Shown: positions 1 through 9,841 of the stretch, piece by piece
Position numbering within the stretch: position 1 is the stretch's first letter
How the letters are laid out: each line of letters opens with the position of its first letter
NCBI GenBank assembly: GCA_011620595.1
Contig: WOYX01000003.1
Location: forward strand, 1-64,000
Origin: Bacteroidales bacterium
GTDB lineage: Bacteria; Bacteroidota; Bacteroidia; Bacteroidales; VadinHA17
Direction of reading: 5' to 3'
Length of the DNA stretch: 64,000 bases
Notes under the pieces: generated by a model
The model's input: the letters and a program-made list of their open reading frames with translations, nothing else
Told to the model about the DNA's origin: nothing
Database searches by the model: none
Position numbers and translations under genes: made by a program

Positions 1-172
1 CTACGCAATATTTGCGGTAAATATATAAATTATTCTCCGCAAAAACAAAATATTATCCGCATAATATGCGGCGAAAACTCTTATAATCTCCGCAGGGAAT
101 CGTTTTATAGGCACCAAAAAGGTTCGCTTATTTCCTTATCCTTTGGCGGCTTTCAGGGACATTTGCAGATCG

Positions 173-1033
173 TCAGCTTCCGGGCAACTTAGTCTGATCT
201 TCCCGCGAAAGAGTAACATCAGACATGGCATCAAAACTCTTTCTCCTCTTCATGAAGTAGTAGAAGAGGTAAGGCACGTGCATCACAAAGTTTATAAGGC
301 CCCAGTAATAGACCGCCTTATCGCTGGCGAAGGCCGATGAATCCATGATGGGTGTAAAGATGTCATATGTGGCACGGATAAGGATATGCACTGCCAGGGT
401 GTAAGCCCGTGCCTGCACGTACAGCTCCGGGCGGCGCTTGATGAGCGGGTATATCTCGGCTGCCAGCAGGATACAAAGGGAGCTCGCGGCATAACCCGGG
501 TTCTCGGCATAGACAAAGGCGATATTCCATGTGGTGTAGAGGAAGTTCCACATCGGATCAGTATATGCCAGCATGTCAAATGGCTTCCCCTTCGAGAAGG
601 CCCAGCCGTCGCGCCTGCCTTTTGACTTGAACAGGGGGATGGTGACAATGAGGATTAAGCCTGAGATGCCGTTAAAGTAATTACCCAACGCAAGGTCTTT
701 AAGGGAAGCCTCCAGGATATTCAGTCCCAGCACCACATAAAGAGCCCACAGGACCCAGTTCTTCCGGAAGAATTCCCAGAACCGGGCCCGCACATCGGCA
801 TGGGCCAGTCGCCCTAATCCCAGAATCAATGCGGTAGGAATGAGAACTGAGAATGTCTTCACCCAGCGGAACCAGCCATCAAGCTGTTCAAACCATAATG
901 GGAAGGTGAAGAGAGCCAGGATCCAGAAAATGGCCGAAACCTTGTAGTACTTGCGCATCAGTTCTACCAGGATCAGCAGGATGCCTATGTATAAAGGCAT
1001 GGAGACGAGGTACTGCCAGAGCGGGATATTCAT
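173..1033 (-). CDS. Conserved multi-pass integral membrane protein of unknown function (possibly DUF5692-like)
   Basis: 286-aa ORF with several hydrophobic segments; family name is a recollection only. Confidence 0.7.
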   Translation of the reverse strand: MNIPLWQYLVSMPLYIGILLILVELMRKYYKVSAIFWILALFTFPLWFEQLDGWFRWVKTFSVLIPTALILGLGRLAHADVRARFWEFFRKNWVLWALYVVLGLNILEASLKDLALGNYFNGISGLILIVTIPLFKSKGRRDGWAFSKGKPFDMLAYTDPMWNFLYTTWNIAFVYAENPGYAASSLCILLAAEIYPLIKRRPELYVQARAYTLAVHILIRATYDIFTPIMDSSAFASDKAVYYWGLINFVMHVPYLFYYFMKRRKSFDAMSDVTLSREDQTKLPGS

Positions 1034-1091
1034 AACAAATAAGTTTACAGTAAAAATATGGTCATTTATTTGATAAGGAAACAGACTTTAG

Positions 1092-1250
1092 TCATGTTTT
1101 TATATTTAAGTGATCCGGCTGCAAGACATGGTCAAGGGTTGTCTCCCGGAAACGGTTAGTATCGCCGGGGACCTGAACGATACCCACAGAAATACCTGCC
1201 GGGATGATGCCGGTCATATATTCCTTATTCTCTGACTATTCGCCTGGCAG
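1092..1250 (-). pseudogene. Remnant of a PxpC/KipA-type biotin-dependent carboxyltransferase-family gene
   Basis: Minus-strand translation LPGE*SENKEYMTGIIPAGISVGIVQVPGD-TNRFRETTLDHVLQ aligns by eye with LSGEPIKHKEDMTNIISAGISLGTVQVPGD and IHFKETTMDMAQ of the intact ORF at 21090-22067; internal stop and internal deletion. Confidence 0.75.
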
Positions 1251-1293
1251 ATGATCAGCACTCGCAGCCCATCGTGCCTCCGGCGTATGAATC

Positions 1294-2688
1294 CTAGTTA
1301 GCGACGTATTCTTCAATAAGTTTCACAATACTGTCAACAATCTCTACTTCAGCATGCCCGGGTTGAATCTTGTTACCTAATACCTGGAAAGTATTTTTTC
1401 TATACGATGCATCATCTACAATATACCCGCTGTTGGATCCTCCGTTTGTCAAGGTGACAAAAACAGTCTTTGACAGTGGTGATGCTGCCTTGATCTTTTG
1501 CGCAAAGACGTTGTAAATCTCTGCACTGATATTTGCCAGGGCTATATCACCTATCCCAAGAACACCTATCCCTACATTCACATCAGGCCCGTTTTCAAAA
1601 ACGCCGGGCTCTCCTTTGAATTCTCCTTCCTTATTCGTATTGACTCGACCCGGCATTGTGATAATTTTCCTGGCTCCGCTGATCTTTACATTGCCCTGGA
1701 AATCCCGGATACCGGACATCACCCGTATGGCTTCCTCCCCGAGTATCATGCCCAGGGCATCGATCCACCGGTTCAATACATCAACTGTTTCAGCTGAAGG
1801 CGGCCCGGGCTCTGTCATACCTTCCAGCGAGAGTCCCCTTCTCTGAGCTATCTGGTAATCACGCAGCGGTGACTCAATTATTTCCCTTGTCATCTCATAC
1901 CCGGTTATTTCGGTACTGGTCCTTGAAGCAATGACGTTTGTCCCGGGTCTTAACCAGAGAGGATTCTGATCTCCGGATGCTCCCTGGGTGAACATCATTA
2001 CCATCGCATCACCGAAGGACTGTTCAATATGACGGCAGGCGGCTCCAGGGAAGTCTGCAGACCGTATCCCGGTTACATAACCGTTGACGGGATGCATGGC
2101 ATAATTCATATAACCCGCAATAGGGTTTCCCTGCAGATCCGTGAACAGTAAAACGGCAACAGTCTTATCAGAAGGGCCTTCAGGATTGGCAGCCTGTGTC
2201 CATTTCCTGGTTTCTTTATCAATGGCATCCCTGTTCACATTCAGCCAGGCTTTACCTGCCCCATAGCCTGCAAGCGCCGGTTTCAATGCTGCCCTGGCCT
2301 TCCGTACTGCTTCCATTATTGCGTTCTCGTCAGAAGCAGAAAGACCTGCACTGTGCGAATGTGTCGAAGACAGCAGGATGTTCTCAACCGGGCAGTCCAG
2401 TTCCTTAGAAATTAATCCTGAAATTTTCCCATAATCCGACCTGATGTTCCCGTCAATTGAAACAAGTGCTGCACGGGTCGCGCCATTATCCAGCACAATG
2501 GCACGGACAAACAGATTCTCATGGGCATATTTCCCCGACGAAGGAACTATTGTTGCCTGTGCCAGGGCTGAAACGTCGACACGGGCAGCACCTACTTTTA
2601 AAGGTCCTTCCTGCGAAAACAGTGAAAAAGAACAGGTAAGCAGAATGAATAATAATCCATTCTTTAGCGTGATGGCAGAACTTTTCAT
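1294..2688 (-). CDS. Neutral/alkaline ceramidase N-terminal-domain-like secreted protein
   Basis: 464-aa ORF, signal peptide, motifs VGAARVDVS, LSSTHSHSAG, NYAMHPVNGY, FTQGASGDQNP. Confidence 0.75.
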   Translation of the reverse strand: MKSSAITLKNGLLFILLTCSFSLFSQEGPLKVGAARVDVSALAQATIVPSSGKYAHENLFVRAIVLDNGATRAALVSIDGNIRSDYGKISGLISKELDCPVENILLSSTHSHSAGLSASDENAIMEAVRKARAALKPALAGYGAGKAWLNVNRDAIDKETRKWTQAANPEGPSDKTVAVLLFTDLQGNPIAGYMNYAMHPVNGYVTGIRSADFPGAACRHIEQSFGDAMVMMFTQGASGDQNPLWLRPGTNVIASRTSTEITGYEMTREIIESPLRDYQIAQRRGLSLEGMTEPGPPSAETVDVLNRWIDALGMILGEEAIRVMSGIRDFQGNVKISGARKIITMPGRVNTNKEGEFKGEPGVFENGPDVNVGIGVLGIGDIALANISAEIYNVFAQKIKAASPLSKTVFVTLTNGGSNSGYIVDDASYRKNTFQVLGNKIQPGHAEVEIVDSIVKLIEEYVAN

Positions 2689-2728
2689 GATACTTTCTTA
2701 ATTATACAAATAGGTAACAATTAACTCC

Positions 2729-4042
2729 TTATAAACCCTGTTTAAAAACCTTCTGAGCAAAGTCCTGCCAGGAGACACGCCAGTATGCCCATTCATGTCC
2801 GTAACCCGGCTCTTCAATATATTCAAACTCCACACCCTGTGCATTGAGCAAATCACGCAGGTCACGGTGAGCTGTTATCAATCCATCCTGGGCACCAACG
2901 CTTATATAGAGGAGTTTTATTCTGTCATTGGCTGCTTTTTCAATTTCAGGGAGAAGTTCCAGAAGCTTTTCTTTGTCAATGGTTTTGGAAACATCCGGAC
3001 CACGATACATCTCTGCATCGGCAGGGGTGTCAATTACTTCAGCCACGCCCGGGAAAAGTGGCAGTCCGCCTGCCAGGGAACCGATCCAGGCAAATTTATC
3101 GAGGTTGGTAAAACCTGCATAAAGAGACATCATCCCTCCACGTGAAAGTCCTGTTACAGAGCGATGCTCAGCGTCATTGATTGTACGATAAGTCGTTTCA
3201 ATATACGGGACAAGATCAGAGACAAGGGCTTTGGGAAAACTCAGATCATCGGGACGGCTTCCGGGAGGAGGGACGCAGGCTATATAATCGCGGCCTGCAA
3301 CCTGGTCGGAGTATATATTACTCATTACTACAATTGCCGGGACCGCTTTTCCTTTTGCAATAAGGTTATCCATAATCTCCGGTACACGCCCGAGATCAGT
3401 CCAGGCATCTTCATCGCCACCGCCTCCGTGCTGCAGATAGATGACCGGATATCGTGATTTACCGGTCTCATATCCCGGAGGAGTATAGATCGTTGTACGT
3501 TTCTGTATCCCCAGTGACGGATACGGAACATATACATGCGAGACAATTCCATGAGTCACATCGTGATACAGATAATTATCCGTCTTCTCGCCGGCGATGG
3601 GCAGTTCACTGCGGTATCTTACACCGTCGCGGGCAGATAACGGGTTATTCGGGTCAAGGACAAAAACGCCATCAACCTGAAATGCATAGTTGTACAATTC
3701 AGGTTCAAGCGGCCCAATCGTTACATTCCAGTTACCGTCGGGATTTTTTATCATTGGGACCTCCGGTCCTTCAGGCCATGCATCTGTGGTCCATCCTCCG
3801 GTTGTGTTAACAAGAACAACCGATTTTGCCTCAGGGGCACTGAGTCTGAAAGTAACAGAGAGGTCTTGATGTATTACAGGAAATTCAATCGGCTTGGTGC
3901 CCACACTTACTTTTGGGGTCTCCTGTCCGAAGAGATACTTACCGTCTCCGGACATATCGTTGCGTGGTGCTCTGCCGCATCCGAACGTGAGTGTTAAGAA
4001 GGCCCCGACAGTCAGTAATGTAATCCTATAGTTATTTTTCAT
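2729..4042 (-). CDS. Esterase-family alpha/beta hydrolase with N-terminal E-set (CBM48-like) domain, lipoprotein
   Basis: 437-aa ORF, lipobox-like TFGCG, YLQHGGGGDEDAW, TGLSRGGMMS nucleophile elbow, GHEWAYWR. Confidence 0.85.
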   Translation of the reverse strand: MKNNYRITLLTVGAFLTLTFGCGRAPRNDMSGDGKYLFGQETPKVSVGTKPIEFPVIHQDLSVTFRLSAPEAKSVVLVNTTGGWTTDAWPEGPEVPMIKNPDGNWNVTIGPLEPELYNYAFQVDGVFVLDPNNPLSARDGVRYRSELPIAGEKTDNYLYHDVTHGIVSHVYVPYPSLGIQKRTTIYTPPGYETGKSRYPVIYLQHGGGGDEDAWTDLGRVPEIMDNLIAKGKAVPAIVVMSNIYSDQVAGRDYIACVPPPGSRPDDLSFPKALVSDLVPYIETTYRTINDAEHRSVTGLSRGGMMSLYAGFTNLDKFAWIGSLAGGLPLFPGVAEVIDTPADAEMYRGPDVSKTIDKEKLLELLPEIEKAANDRIKLLYISVGAQDGLITAHRDLRDLLNAQGVEFEYIEEPGYGHEWAYWRVSWQDFAQKVFKQGL

Positions 4043-4483
4043 TGATTATGGAATTGATATTTTATGCAATTCAAAACTTCATTCGTGCCTCGAAGACTTA
4101 CAGATAAATGACAACAAGAAGCAACTTTACAATAAAACACGAGACAGAATATTCTTGAAACATGCATCTTATTCTTATAGGGATACCGGTTGCAATGAAT
4201 CGGACTTTTCAGAAAGGAAAGGGCACCTGCTGATTTGCGCCTGACATTATTTGCCTTCCGTCGGAAGTTGTAAATGTATGTAAATATGTAAATTATGACT
4301 TCTTGCGATCCTATTGACAGTTACCCCCAGGTTTGGCATTCAAACTAATAAGTGTCATGGTTTCTCAATTTCCATTGTTGAATTTATTATCATTACAGAA
4401 AATATCGGACTTTTGCAAAGGGGGATAAATCAACATCAAAACTCTTAAGAGACTGGGAAGAAGTTTCATCTCAGAGAAATAAA

Positions 4484-5086
4484 ATGGGGGCAGCTGATCA
4501 TAGTAAATCCCCGAAAAGAATAAAGCCGGGTGACCTGGATGAATTCCGCAATCTATACAGGGAATATTATTCTGCCCTATGTGTTTACGCAACTACTTTT
4601 ACCCGTGACAAACAGATAGCAGAAGAGGTGGTTCAGGATGTTTTTGTAAAAATCTGGGAGCTCGGAGACACCCTTTCCATCAATACTTCAATCAGATCAT
4701 ACCTTTACACCTCGGTAAAAAATGCTTCGCTCAATCATTTGAAACACCTGCAGGTTGTCAACAAATTCAATGAGTATTACTCCCAAAAGCTGCAGGACGC
4801 ACAGGACCTGTACTATTTGAGTCAGGAAACAGGCGACTCACTGATGATAGCCCGGGAACTTGAAGAGCAATTACTGGAAGAGATCGAGTTGTTACCCGAT
4901 CAATGCAAAAAAATCTTCAAGATGAGCCGGTTTGATAATTTGAAACATCAGGAAATAGCAGATAAACTGGGCGTTACAATCAATACTGTTCACAGGCAGA
5001 CATCGATAGCCCTGGAAAAACTGAAACGGATAATAATAAAATCACTGGTATTCCTGATACTCTCTCTTAAGTTCTTTATCGGCTGA
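4484..5086 (+). CDS. ECF-type RNA polymerase sigma-70 factor, Bacteroidetes expansion family
   Basis: 200-aa ORF: YSALCVYATTFTRDKQIAEEVVQDVFVKIWE region 2; region 4 HQEIADKLGVTINTV. Confidence 0.92.
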   Translation: MGAADHSKSPKRIKPGDLDEFRNLYREYYSALCVYATTFTRDKQIAEEVVQDVFVKIWELGDTLSINTSIRSYLYTSVKNASLNHLKHLQVVNKFNEYYSQKLQDAQDLYYLSQETGDSLMIARELEEQLLEEIELLPDQCKKIFKMSRFDNLKHQEIADKLGVTINTVHRQTSIALEKLKRIIIKSLVFLILSLKFFIG

Positions 5087-5162
5087 ACTGCAGTTTTCAT
5101 TAAAAATATGGATTCCCTTTTATTGTTAATATGATTCTTGTTGTCATTAATATGTAGTTGAT

Positions 5163-6287
5163 ATGGAGAAGATGACTGAAATAATTGTGCGTGTGCTTAA
5201 TGGTGAGGCCTCGCTGTCTGATAAACAGACACTTATATCGTGGCTCAATGAAAGCCAGGATAATAAGGAGAATTTTAAGCAGCTGGAAACTGTATGGAAC
5301 GCCATCAGCCTGATTGACAGATCAAAGGCATTTGATCATGAAAAGGCCTTCCTGAAATTCCGCCAGGAGGTCGACTTAAAACTTAAAGCCTCCAGAAGGG
5401 CAAGAGTGGTCAGAATTACGGATAATATCATTCGCGTGGCAGCCGTCGCGATAATAATACTGGGAATCGGGTACCTGATATTATCCAGGTCCGGAGAACC
5501 TGTAACCCAGGCGATAGCTAAATGTGAAATAATTTCACCGAGAGGCTCCAAAACACAGGTTATTCTTCCGGATAACTCGGTTGTATGGCTTAACTCGGAA
5601 AGTAAGCTTGAATACAATAATGAATACGGCATAGAAGACCGGGAGGTCTTTCTGGAGGGAGAAGGCTACTTTGAAGTTAAAACCAATCAGGACCAGGTAT
5701 TTGTTGTCAATACATCCGGCCTGAGAATTAAAGCTCTCGGGACCACTTTCAATGTCAAATCATATCCTTCCGAGAATACGATTGAAACCACACTGATAGA
5801 GGGTAAGGTGGACCTTGAAAATATCACATCCGGTAAACCAACCACACTTGTTACACTTGAACCAAACCAGAAGGTTACTTATTATAAGGTGACTGAAAAG
5901 GCCGGCAAAGAGGAAAGAGTTACCGGGATTACCCGTGAGGATGCAACTCCTGCAAAAGCAAAGGATATAAATCCGCTACTCTCCAACGAGGAAGTGGACG
6001 TTTCGCTTGTTACCTCCTGGACCAATAATATGATCTTCTTTGACCATGAAACGTTTCAGGATCTGGCCGTAAGGCTTGAGAGACGTTTCGGAGTGAATAT
6101 CTATTTCCTTAACGAAGGGATAAAAAATCTTGAGTTCACCGGCAAATTCAGTGATATAATTATCGAACAGGTCCTGGCGGCACTCCAATTCGCCTCACCT
6201 TTTTACTATCAGCTCTACGATAAGGATATTTACATTTCAGAAAAACCTATTCTTAAAAAACCTTCCCCGGATACTATTTTAAAATGA
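5163..6287 (+). CDS. FecR-family anti-sigma factor
   Basis: 374-aa ORF, one TM segment, FecR core PRGSKTQVILPDNSVVWLNSESKLEY and C-terminal domain; directly follows the ECF sigma gene. Confidence 0.92.
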   Translation: MEKMTEIIVRVLNGEASLSDKQTLISWLNESQDNKENFKQLETVWNAISLIDRSKAFDHEKAFLKFRQEVDLKLKASRRARVVRITDNIIRVAAVAIIILGIGYLILSRSGEPVTQAIAKCEIISPRGSKTQVILPDNSVVWLNSESKLEYNNEYGIEDREVFLEGEGYFEVKTNQDQVFVVNTSGLRIKALGTTFNVKSYPSENTIETTLIEGKVDLENITSGKPTTLVTLEPNQKVTYYKVTEKAGKEERVTGITREDATPAKAKDINPLLSNEEVDVSLVTSWTNNMIFFDHETFQDLAVRLERRFGVNIYFLNEGIKNLEFTGKFSDIIIEQVLAALQFASPFYYQLYDKDIYISEKPILKKPSPDTILK

Positions 6288-6345
6288 CCCTATACTAACC
6301 TAAAAACCTCTAAGCCTATGGAAAACAAATCAATCTGAAAACGAA

Positions 6346-6380
6346 TCGGGAAATGCTGGAACATTTCCCGACCATTGTTT
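6346..6380 (+). terminator. Hairpin with downstream T-rich tract between fecR-like and susC-like genes
   Basis: Perfect 10-bp inverted repeat tcgggaaatg/catttcccga (6346-6355, 6362-6371), then ccattgttttt. Confidence 0.5.
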
Positions 6381-6450
6381 TTAATCAAACCAGGGAGAGC
6401 ATTCTGCTAGTTGGACTCTCTGGATCATTTAACCAAAAACATACAAATTT

Positions 6451-9400
6451 ATGAAAAAAGCTCGATTTAGGAAAATTCTGCTAATCATGAAAATATCGAC
6501 CTTTTTATTGTTCTTCTGCCTGACTGCAATTTCAGCTGAATCGTTCTCACAGAACTTCTCCTTTGAGATCAGGGGCGAAACAATTAAGGACTTATTAGCA
6601 AAGATAGAAGGAACCAGCGACTATAAGTTCCTCTACAGATCGGACCTGACGGAGATTAATGATCCGGTTACGGTCAGCGTCAATGATGAAAACATCGAAA
6701 GCATTCTCACCAAGGTCTTTGCATCTTCCGGTGTGGTCTTTAAAATTTTTGATGACAACCTGGTTGTCATTTCAAAAGCGAATGAAATACAGCAGCAGAG
6801 TGTGACCGGGAGGGTGACAGATGCCAAGACCGGGGAACCTCTTCCGGCTGTTACAGTTACAATCAAGGGTACTACCACCGGAACTCTGACAGATGTTAAC
6901 GGCAGTTTTGTCCTTCCCAGACCCGAAAGAGGTGTGACTATTTCTTTTTCATTCATCGGTTATACATCCCGGGAGGTTGTCTACAATGATGAAAACACAA
7001 TTGAAATTGAACTCATTCAGGAGGATTTATCCCTCGATGAGGTAGTAGTGGTTGGCTACGGAACCAAAACAAAGAGCTCTGTAACCGGTGCTATTTCAAC
7101 AGTTGGAGAAAGGGAACTTGAGAATATCTCAGTTACCAATGTTGCAGGTGCTCTTCAGGGAAGGGTTTCAGGGGCATTTGTGACTACAGAGAGCGGTCAG
7201 CCGGGTGCCGGTTCAAATATCTATTTTCGGGGACCTATGTCAATCAGCGGAGGACGCCCTCTCTATGTTGTGGATGGTGTTCCGATAAGTGATCTCAGTT
7301 ATGATTTCAATATGGTTGATATTGAGTCTATCAGTGTTCTCAAGGACGCCTCTGCCGCCGCTATCTATGGTGCAACTGCCGCCGGAGGTGTTATCCTGGT
7401 AACCACAAAACGAGGTGCAAAACAGAAACCGACGGTAAGCTTTGACGGCAGCTACGGAGTCCGGAACGTAATTAAAGTTCCTACCCTCCTCCGGAGAGAT
7501 GATTACATCAGGGCCAAGGCACTCGCCGGATATGATGTTGTTGATCTGTTCGGACCCGAGAGCGGCTGGAGCAGCCTGCCCGATACGGACTGGTTTGACG
7601 AGTGGTATAACCCGGGTGCTGAGCAGAACTACAACCTGTCAATGTCAGGCGGAAGCGATGCTTCAACATATTACCTGTCAGGTAATTATAACAGCATTGA
7701 AGGAACACGCCTTAACAACTGGATCAATAGGCTTACATTACGCGTTAATTCTGATCACCAGATTACCAAGAAGTTAAAACTGTCTGAGAACATCTACTTC
7801 AAATACGGTAAAGAAGCTCCTCCGATTCCTCCGCACGAAGGATTTCAGACCTACAGGAGTATTCCGGTGATGAGCGTCTATGACCCAACCAATGAATCAG
7901 GAGGAGGCTGGGGGATGACTCCCAAAGGTTTCCAGGGACGTAACTATGTGGCTGAGGCCTCAACTCTTTACGCCAGGAACAATGACTATTCAATCAATAT
8001 GAGCGGAAGCCTCGATTACGAGATAATCAGCGATCTCCACCTGAAGGGACTCGTAGGAGCAATACTGAATGATAAAGATGCATATGCTTACCAGGAACCC
8101 TGGTTTGACGGTTCATGGTATGCACTGGAATCTTTCTCAAAGGCTAACGCCAAGCAGAAACAGTACATAGCCACCTTTACCCTGAATTATGACAAGACCT
8201 TCGGAGGCCATCAGATTTCAGGATTACTTGGATATGAAGCCAGAAGGGCTTATTCAAGCTATCTTGACTACGCCAACCAGGAATCATTTGTTGCCAGACC
8301 ACGGTCTTCTGCACTGGCTCTCGGTGTCGAAAGTCAGACCGGGTCATTCTGGGAAACGGATGTTCTCAATCGTATCCTTTCCCAATTTATGCGACTGGAA
8401 TACAGCTACCAGGATAAGTATCTCATCACTGCCAATGTACGCCGCGACGGTTACGGGTCAAAATTCGGCCCTGAGAATAAGTACGGCATATTCCCCGGGG
8501 TCTCTGTGGGATGGGTTTTGACAAAGGAGGAATTTATGAGCCAGTACTCTTTCATTAACCTCCTGAAACTGAGGGCAGGGTATGGCATCCTGGGGAACCC
8601 GGTTGGCCAGGACTTTGCCTACACAAGGTACTATACATTAGGCTATACATATGACTGGTCTGAAGACGCTTCCGCTCAGAGAGAAACCGGAATTGCAGTT
8701 GTCGATGCCCTGGCAAATGCAGAAATACAGTGGGAATCAGTGGCAACGACAAATATCGGACTTGATGCAAGTTTCTGGAAGGGCCGTCTTGCACTGAACC
8801 TTGATTTCTACTCAAGGCAGACAAAGAAGATGTTGTATAATGTTGGCATTCCTCCGTCAGCAGGCGTTGGCTCGAGCGTTCAGGCAAACATAGGTCAGAT
8901 GAACAACACCGGGCTTGAGGTACAGGTTGAACACCGTAATGACATTGGTGATTTCAACTACTTCGTTGCATTTACCGGTGGCTTTAACAAGAATAAGCTC
9001 ATATCCCTCAGTCCTGACCTGGAAAGGCTTTATATAAACTCAGGTAATATAGGGGCAGGTGAGTCAGGAGGTGGTTTCTATGGTGGTGCCACTATCTGCC
9101 GTTCAGAGCCTGGCCTGCCACTTGGGCAGTTTTATGGTTATGAAACTTCAGGAATTTATGCAACGGATGCCGAAGCCGGAACACGTCTCACATTCAGCGG
9201 GTACACTCCACAGGCTGGTGACCTTATCTATGTTGACCAGAATGATGATGGAACGATAAATGCCTCCGATCAGGTTTACATCGGTAACCCCTGGCCGAAG
9301 ATGACCTACGGCTTTAATCTCGGCGGTGGATGGAAGAGCATTGAAGTGAGGGCTCAGTTCAATGGTACAATAGGGAATGATATCTATAACGGTCACGATT

Positions 9401-9822
9401 CCTATGAGTATAACTTCTTCTCGGATTACAACACCTCGCCGAAGATCTTTGATGCTTCATTCTTCGGAGACAATGGTCTGACAGGTATCCCGAGGAGCGC
9501 CACACTTTCAGAACCCGACAGAAACAGGAACTGGGGTGCAGTTTCTGATTACCATATTTATAACGGCTCCTACCTGCGCCTTAAGAACCTGCAGGTCAGT
9601 TATACATTACCCGAATCGGTGGTACACAAGATGCACATGAGTTATATGAAGGTCTTTTTCAGTGCTGACAATCTCCTTACTATAACAAAATACCCCGGAC
9701 TTGATCCCGAAATAGCTCCTCAGGCTGACTATGGAGGCATTCTGGCACAGGGAATTGATTTCCCCAGTCCCCGCTATCCTCTCTCAAGGATTATCTCTTT
9801 CGGAGTAAACATGACATTCTAA
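6451..9822 (+). CDS. SusC/RagA-family TonB-linked outer membrane protein with N-terminal STN domain
   Basis: 1123-aa ORF: STN-like FSFEIRGETIKDLLAKIEG, CarboxypepD_reg VTGRVTDAKTGEPLPAVTVTIKG, TonB-box DEVVVVGYGT, plug VVDGVPISD, C-terminal barrel. Confidence 0.96.
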   Translation: MKKARFRKILLIMKISTFLLFFCLTAISAESFSQNFSFEIRGETIKDLLAKIEGTSDYKFLYRSDLTEINDPVTVSVNDENIESILTKVFASSGVVFKIFDDNLVVISKANEIQQQSVTGRVTDAKTGEPLPAVTVTIKGTTTGTLTDVNGSFVLPRPERGVTISFSFIGYTSREVVYNDENTIEIELIQEDLSLDEVVVVGYGTKTKSSVTGAISTVGERELENISVTNVAGALQGRVSGAFVTTESGQPGAGSNIYFRGPMSISGGRPLYVVDGVPISDLSYDFNMVDIESISVLKDASAAAIYGATAAGGVILVTTKRGAKQKPTVSFDGSYGVRNVIKVPTLLRRDDYIRAKALAGYDVVDLFGPESGWSSLPDTDWFDEWYNPGAEQNYNLSMSGGSDASTYYLSGNYNSIEGTRLNNWINRLTLRVNSDHQITKKLKLSENIYFKYGKEAPPIPPHEGFQTYRSIPVMSVYDPTNESGGGWGMTPKGFQGRNYVAEASTLYARNNDYSINMSGSLDYEIISDLHLKGLVGAILNDKDAYAYQEPWFDGSWYALESFSKANAKQKQYIATFTLNYDKTFGGHQISGLLGYEARRAYSSYLDYANQESFVARPRSSALALGVESQTGSFWETDVLNRILSQFMRLEYSYQDKYLITANVRRDGYGSKFGPENKYGIFPGVSVGWVLTKEEFMSQYSFINLLKLRAGYGILGNPVGQDFAYTRYYTLGYTYDWSEDASAQRETGIAVVDALANAEIQWESVATTNIGLDASFWKGRLALNLDFYSRQTKKMLYNVGIPPSAGVGSSVQANIGQMNNTGLEVQVEHRNDIGDFNYFVAFTGGFNKNKLISLSPDLERLYINSGNIGAGESGGGFYGGATICRSEPGLPLGQFYGYETSGIYATDAEAGTRLTFSGYTPQAGDLIYVDQNDDGTINASDQVYIGNPWPKMTYGFNLGGGWKSIEVRAQFNGTIGNDIYNGHDSYEYNFFSDYNTSPKIFDASFFGDNGLTGIPRSATLSEPDRNRNWGAVSDYHIYNGSYLRLKNLQVSYTLPESVVHKMHMSYMKVFFSADNLLTITKYPGLDPEIAPQADYGGILAQGIDFPSPRYPLSRIISFGVNMTF

Positions 9823-9841
9823 ATCCTTAAACTGAAGAACT

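Noticed and set aside
9059-9396. Small overlapping ORFs inside the SusC gene
   Set aside because: Shadow frames of a well-supported 1123-aa gene.
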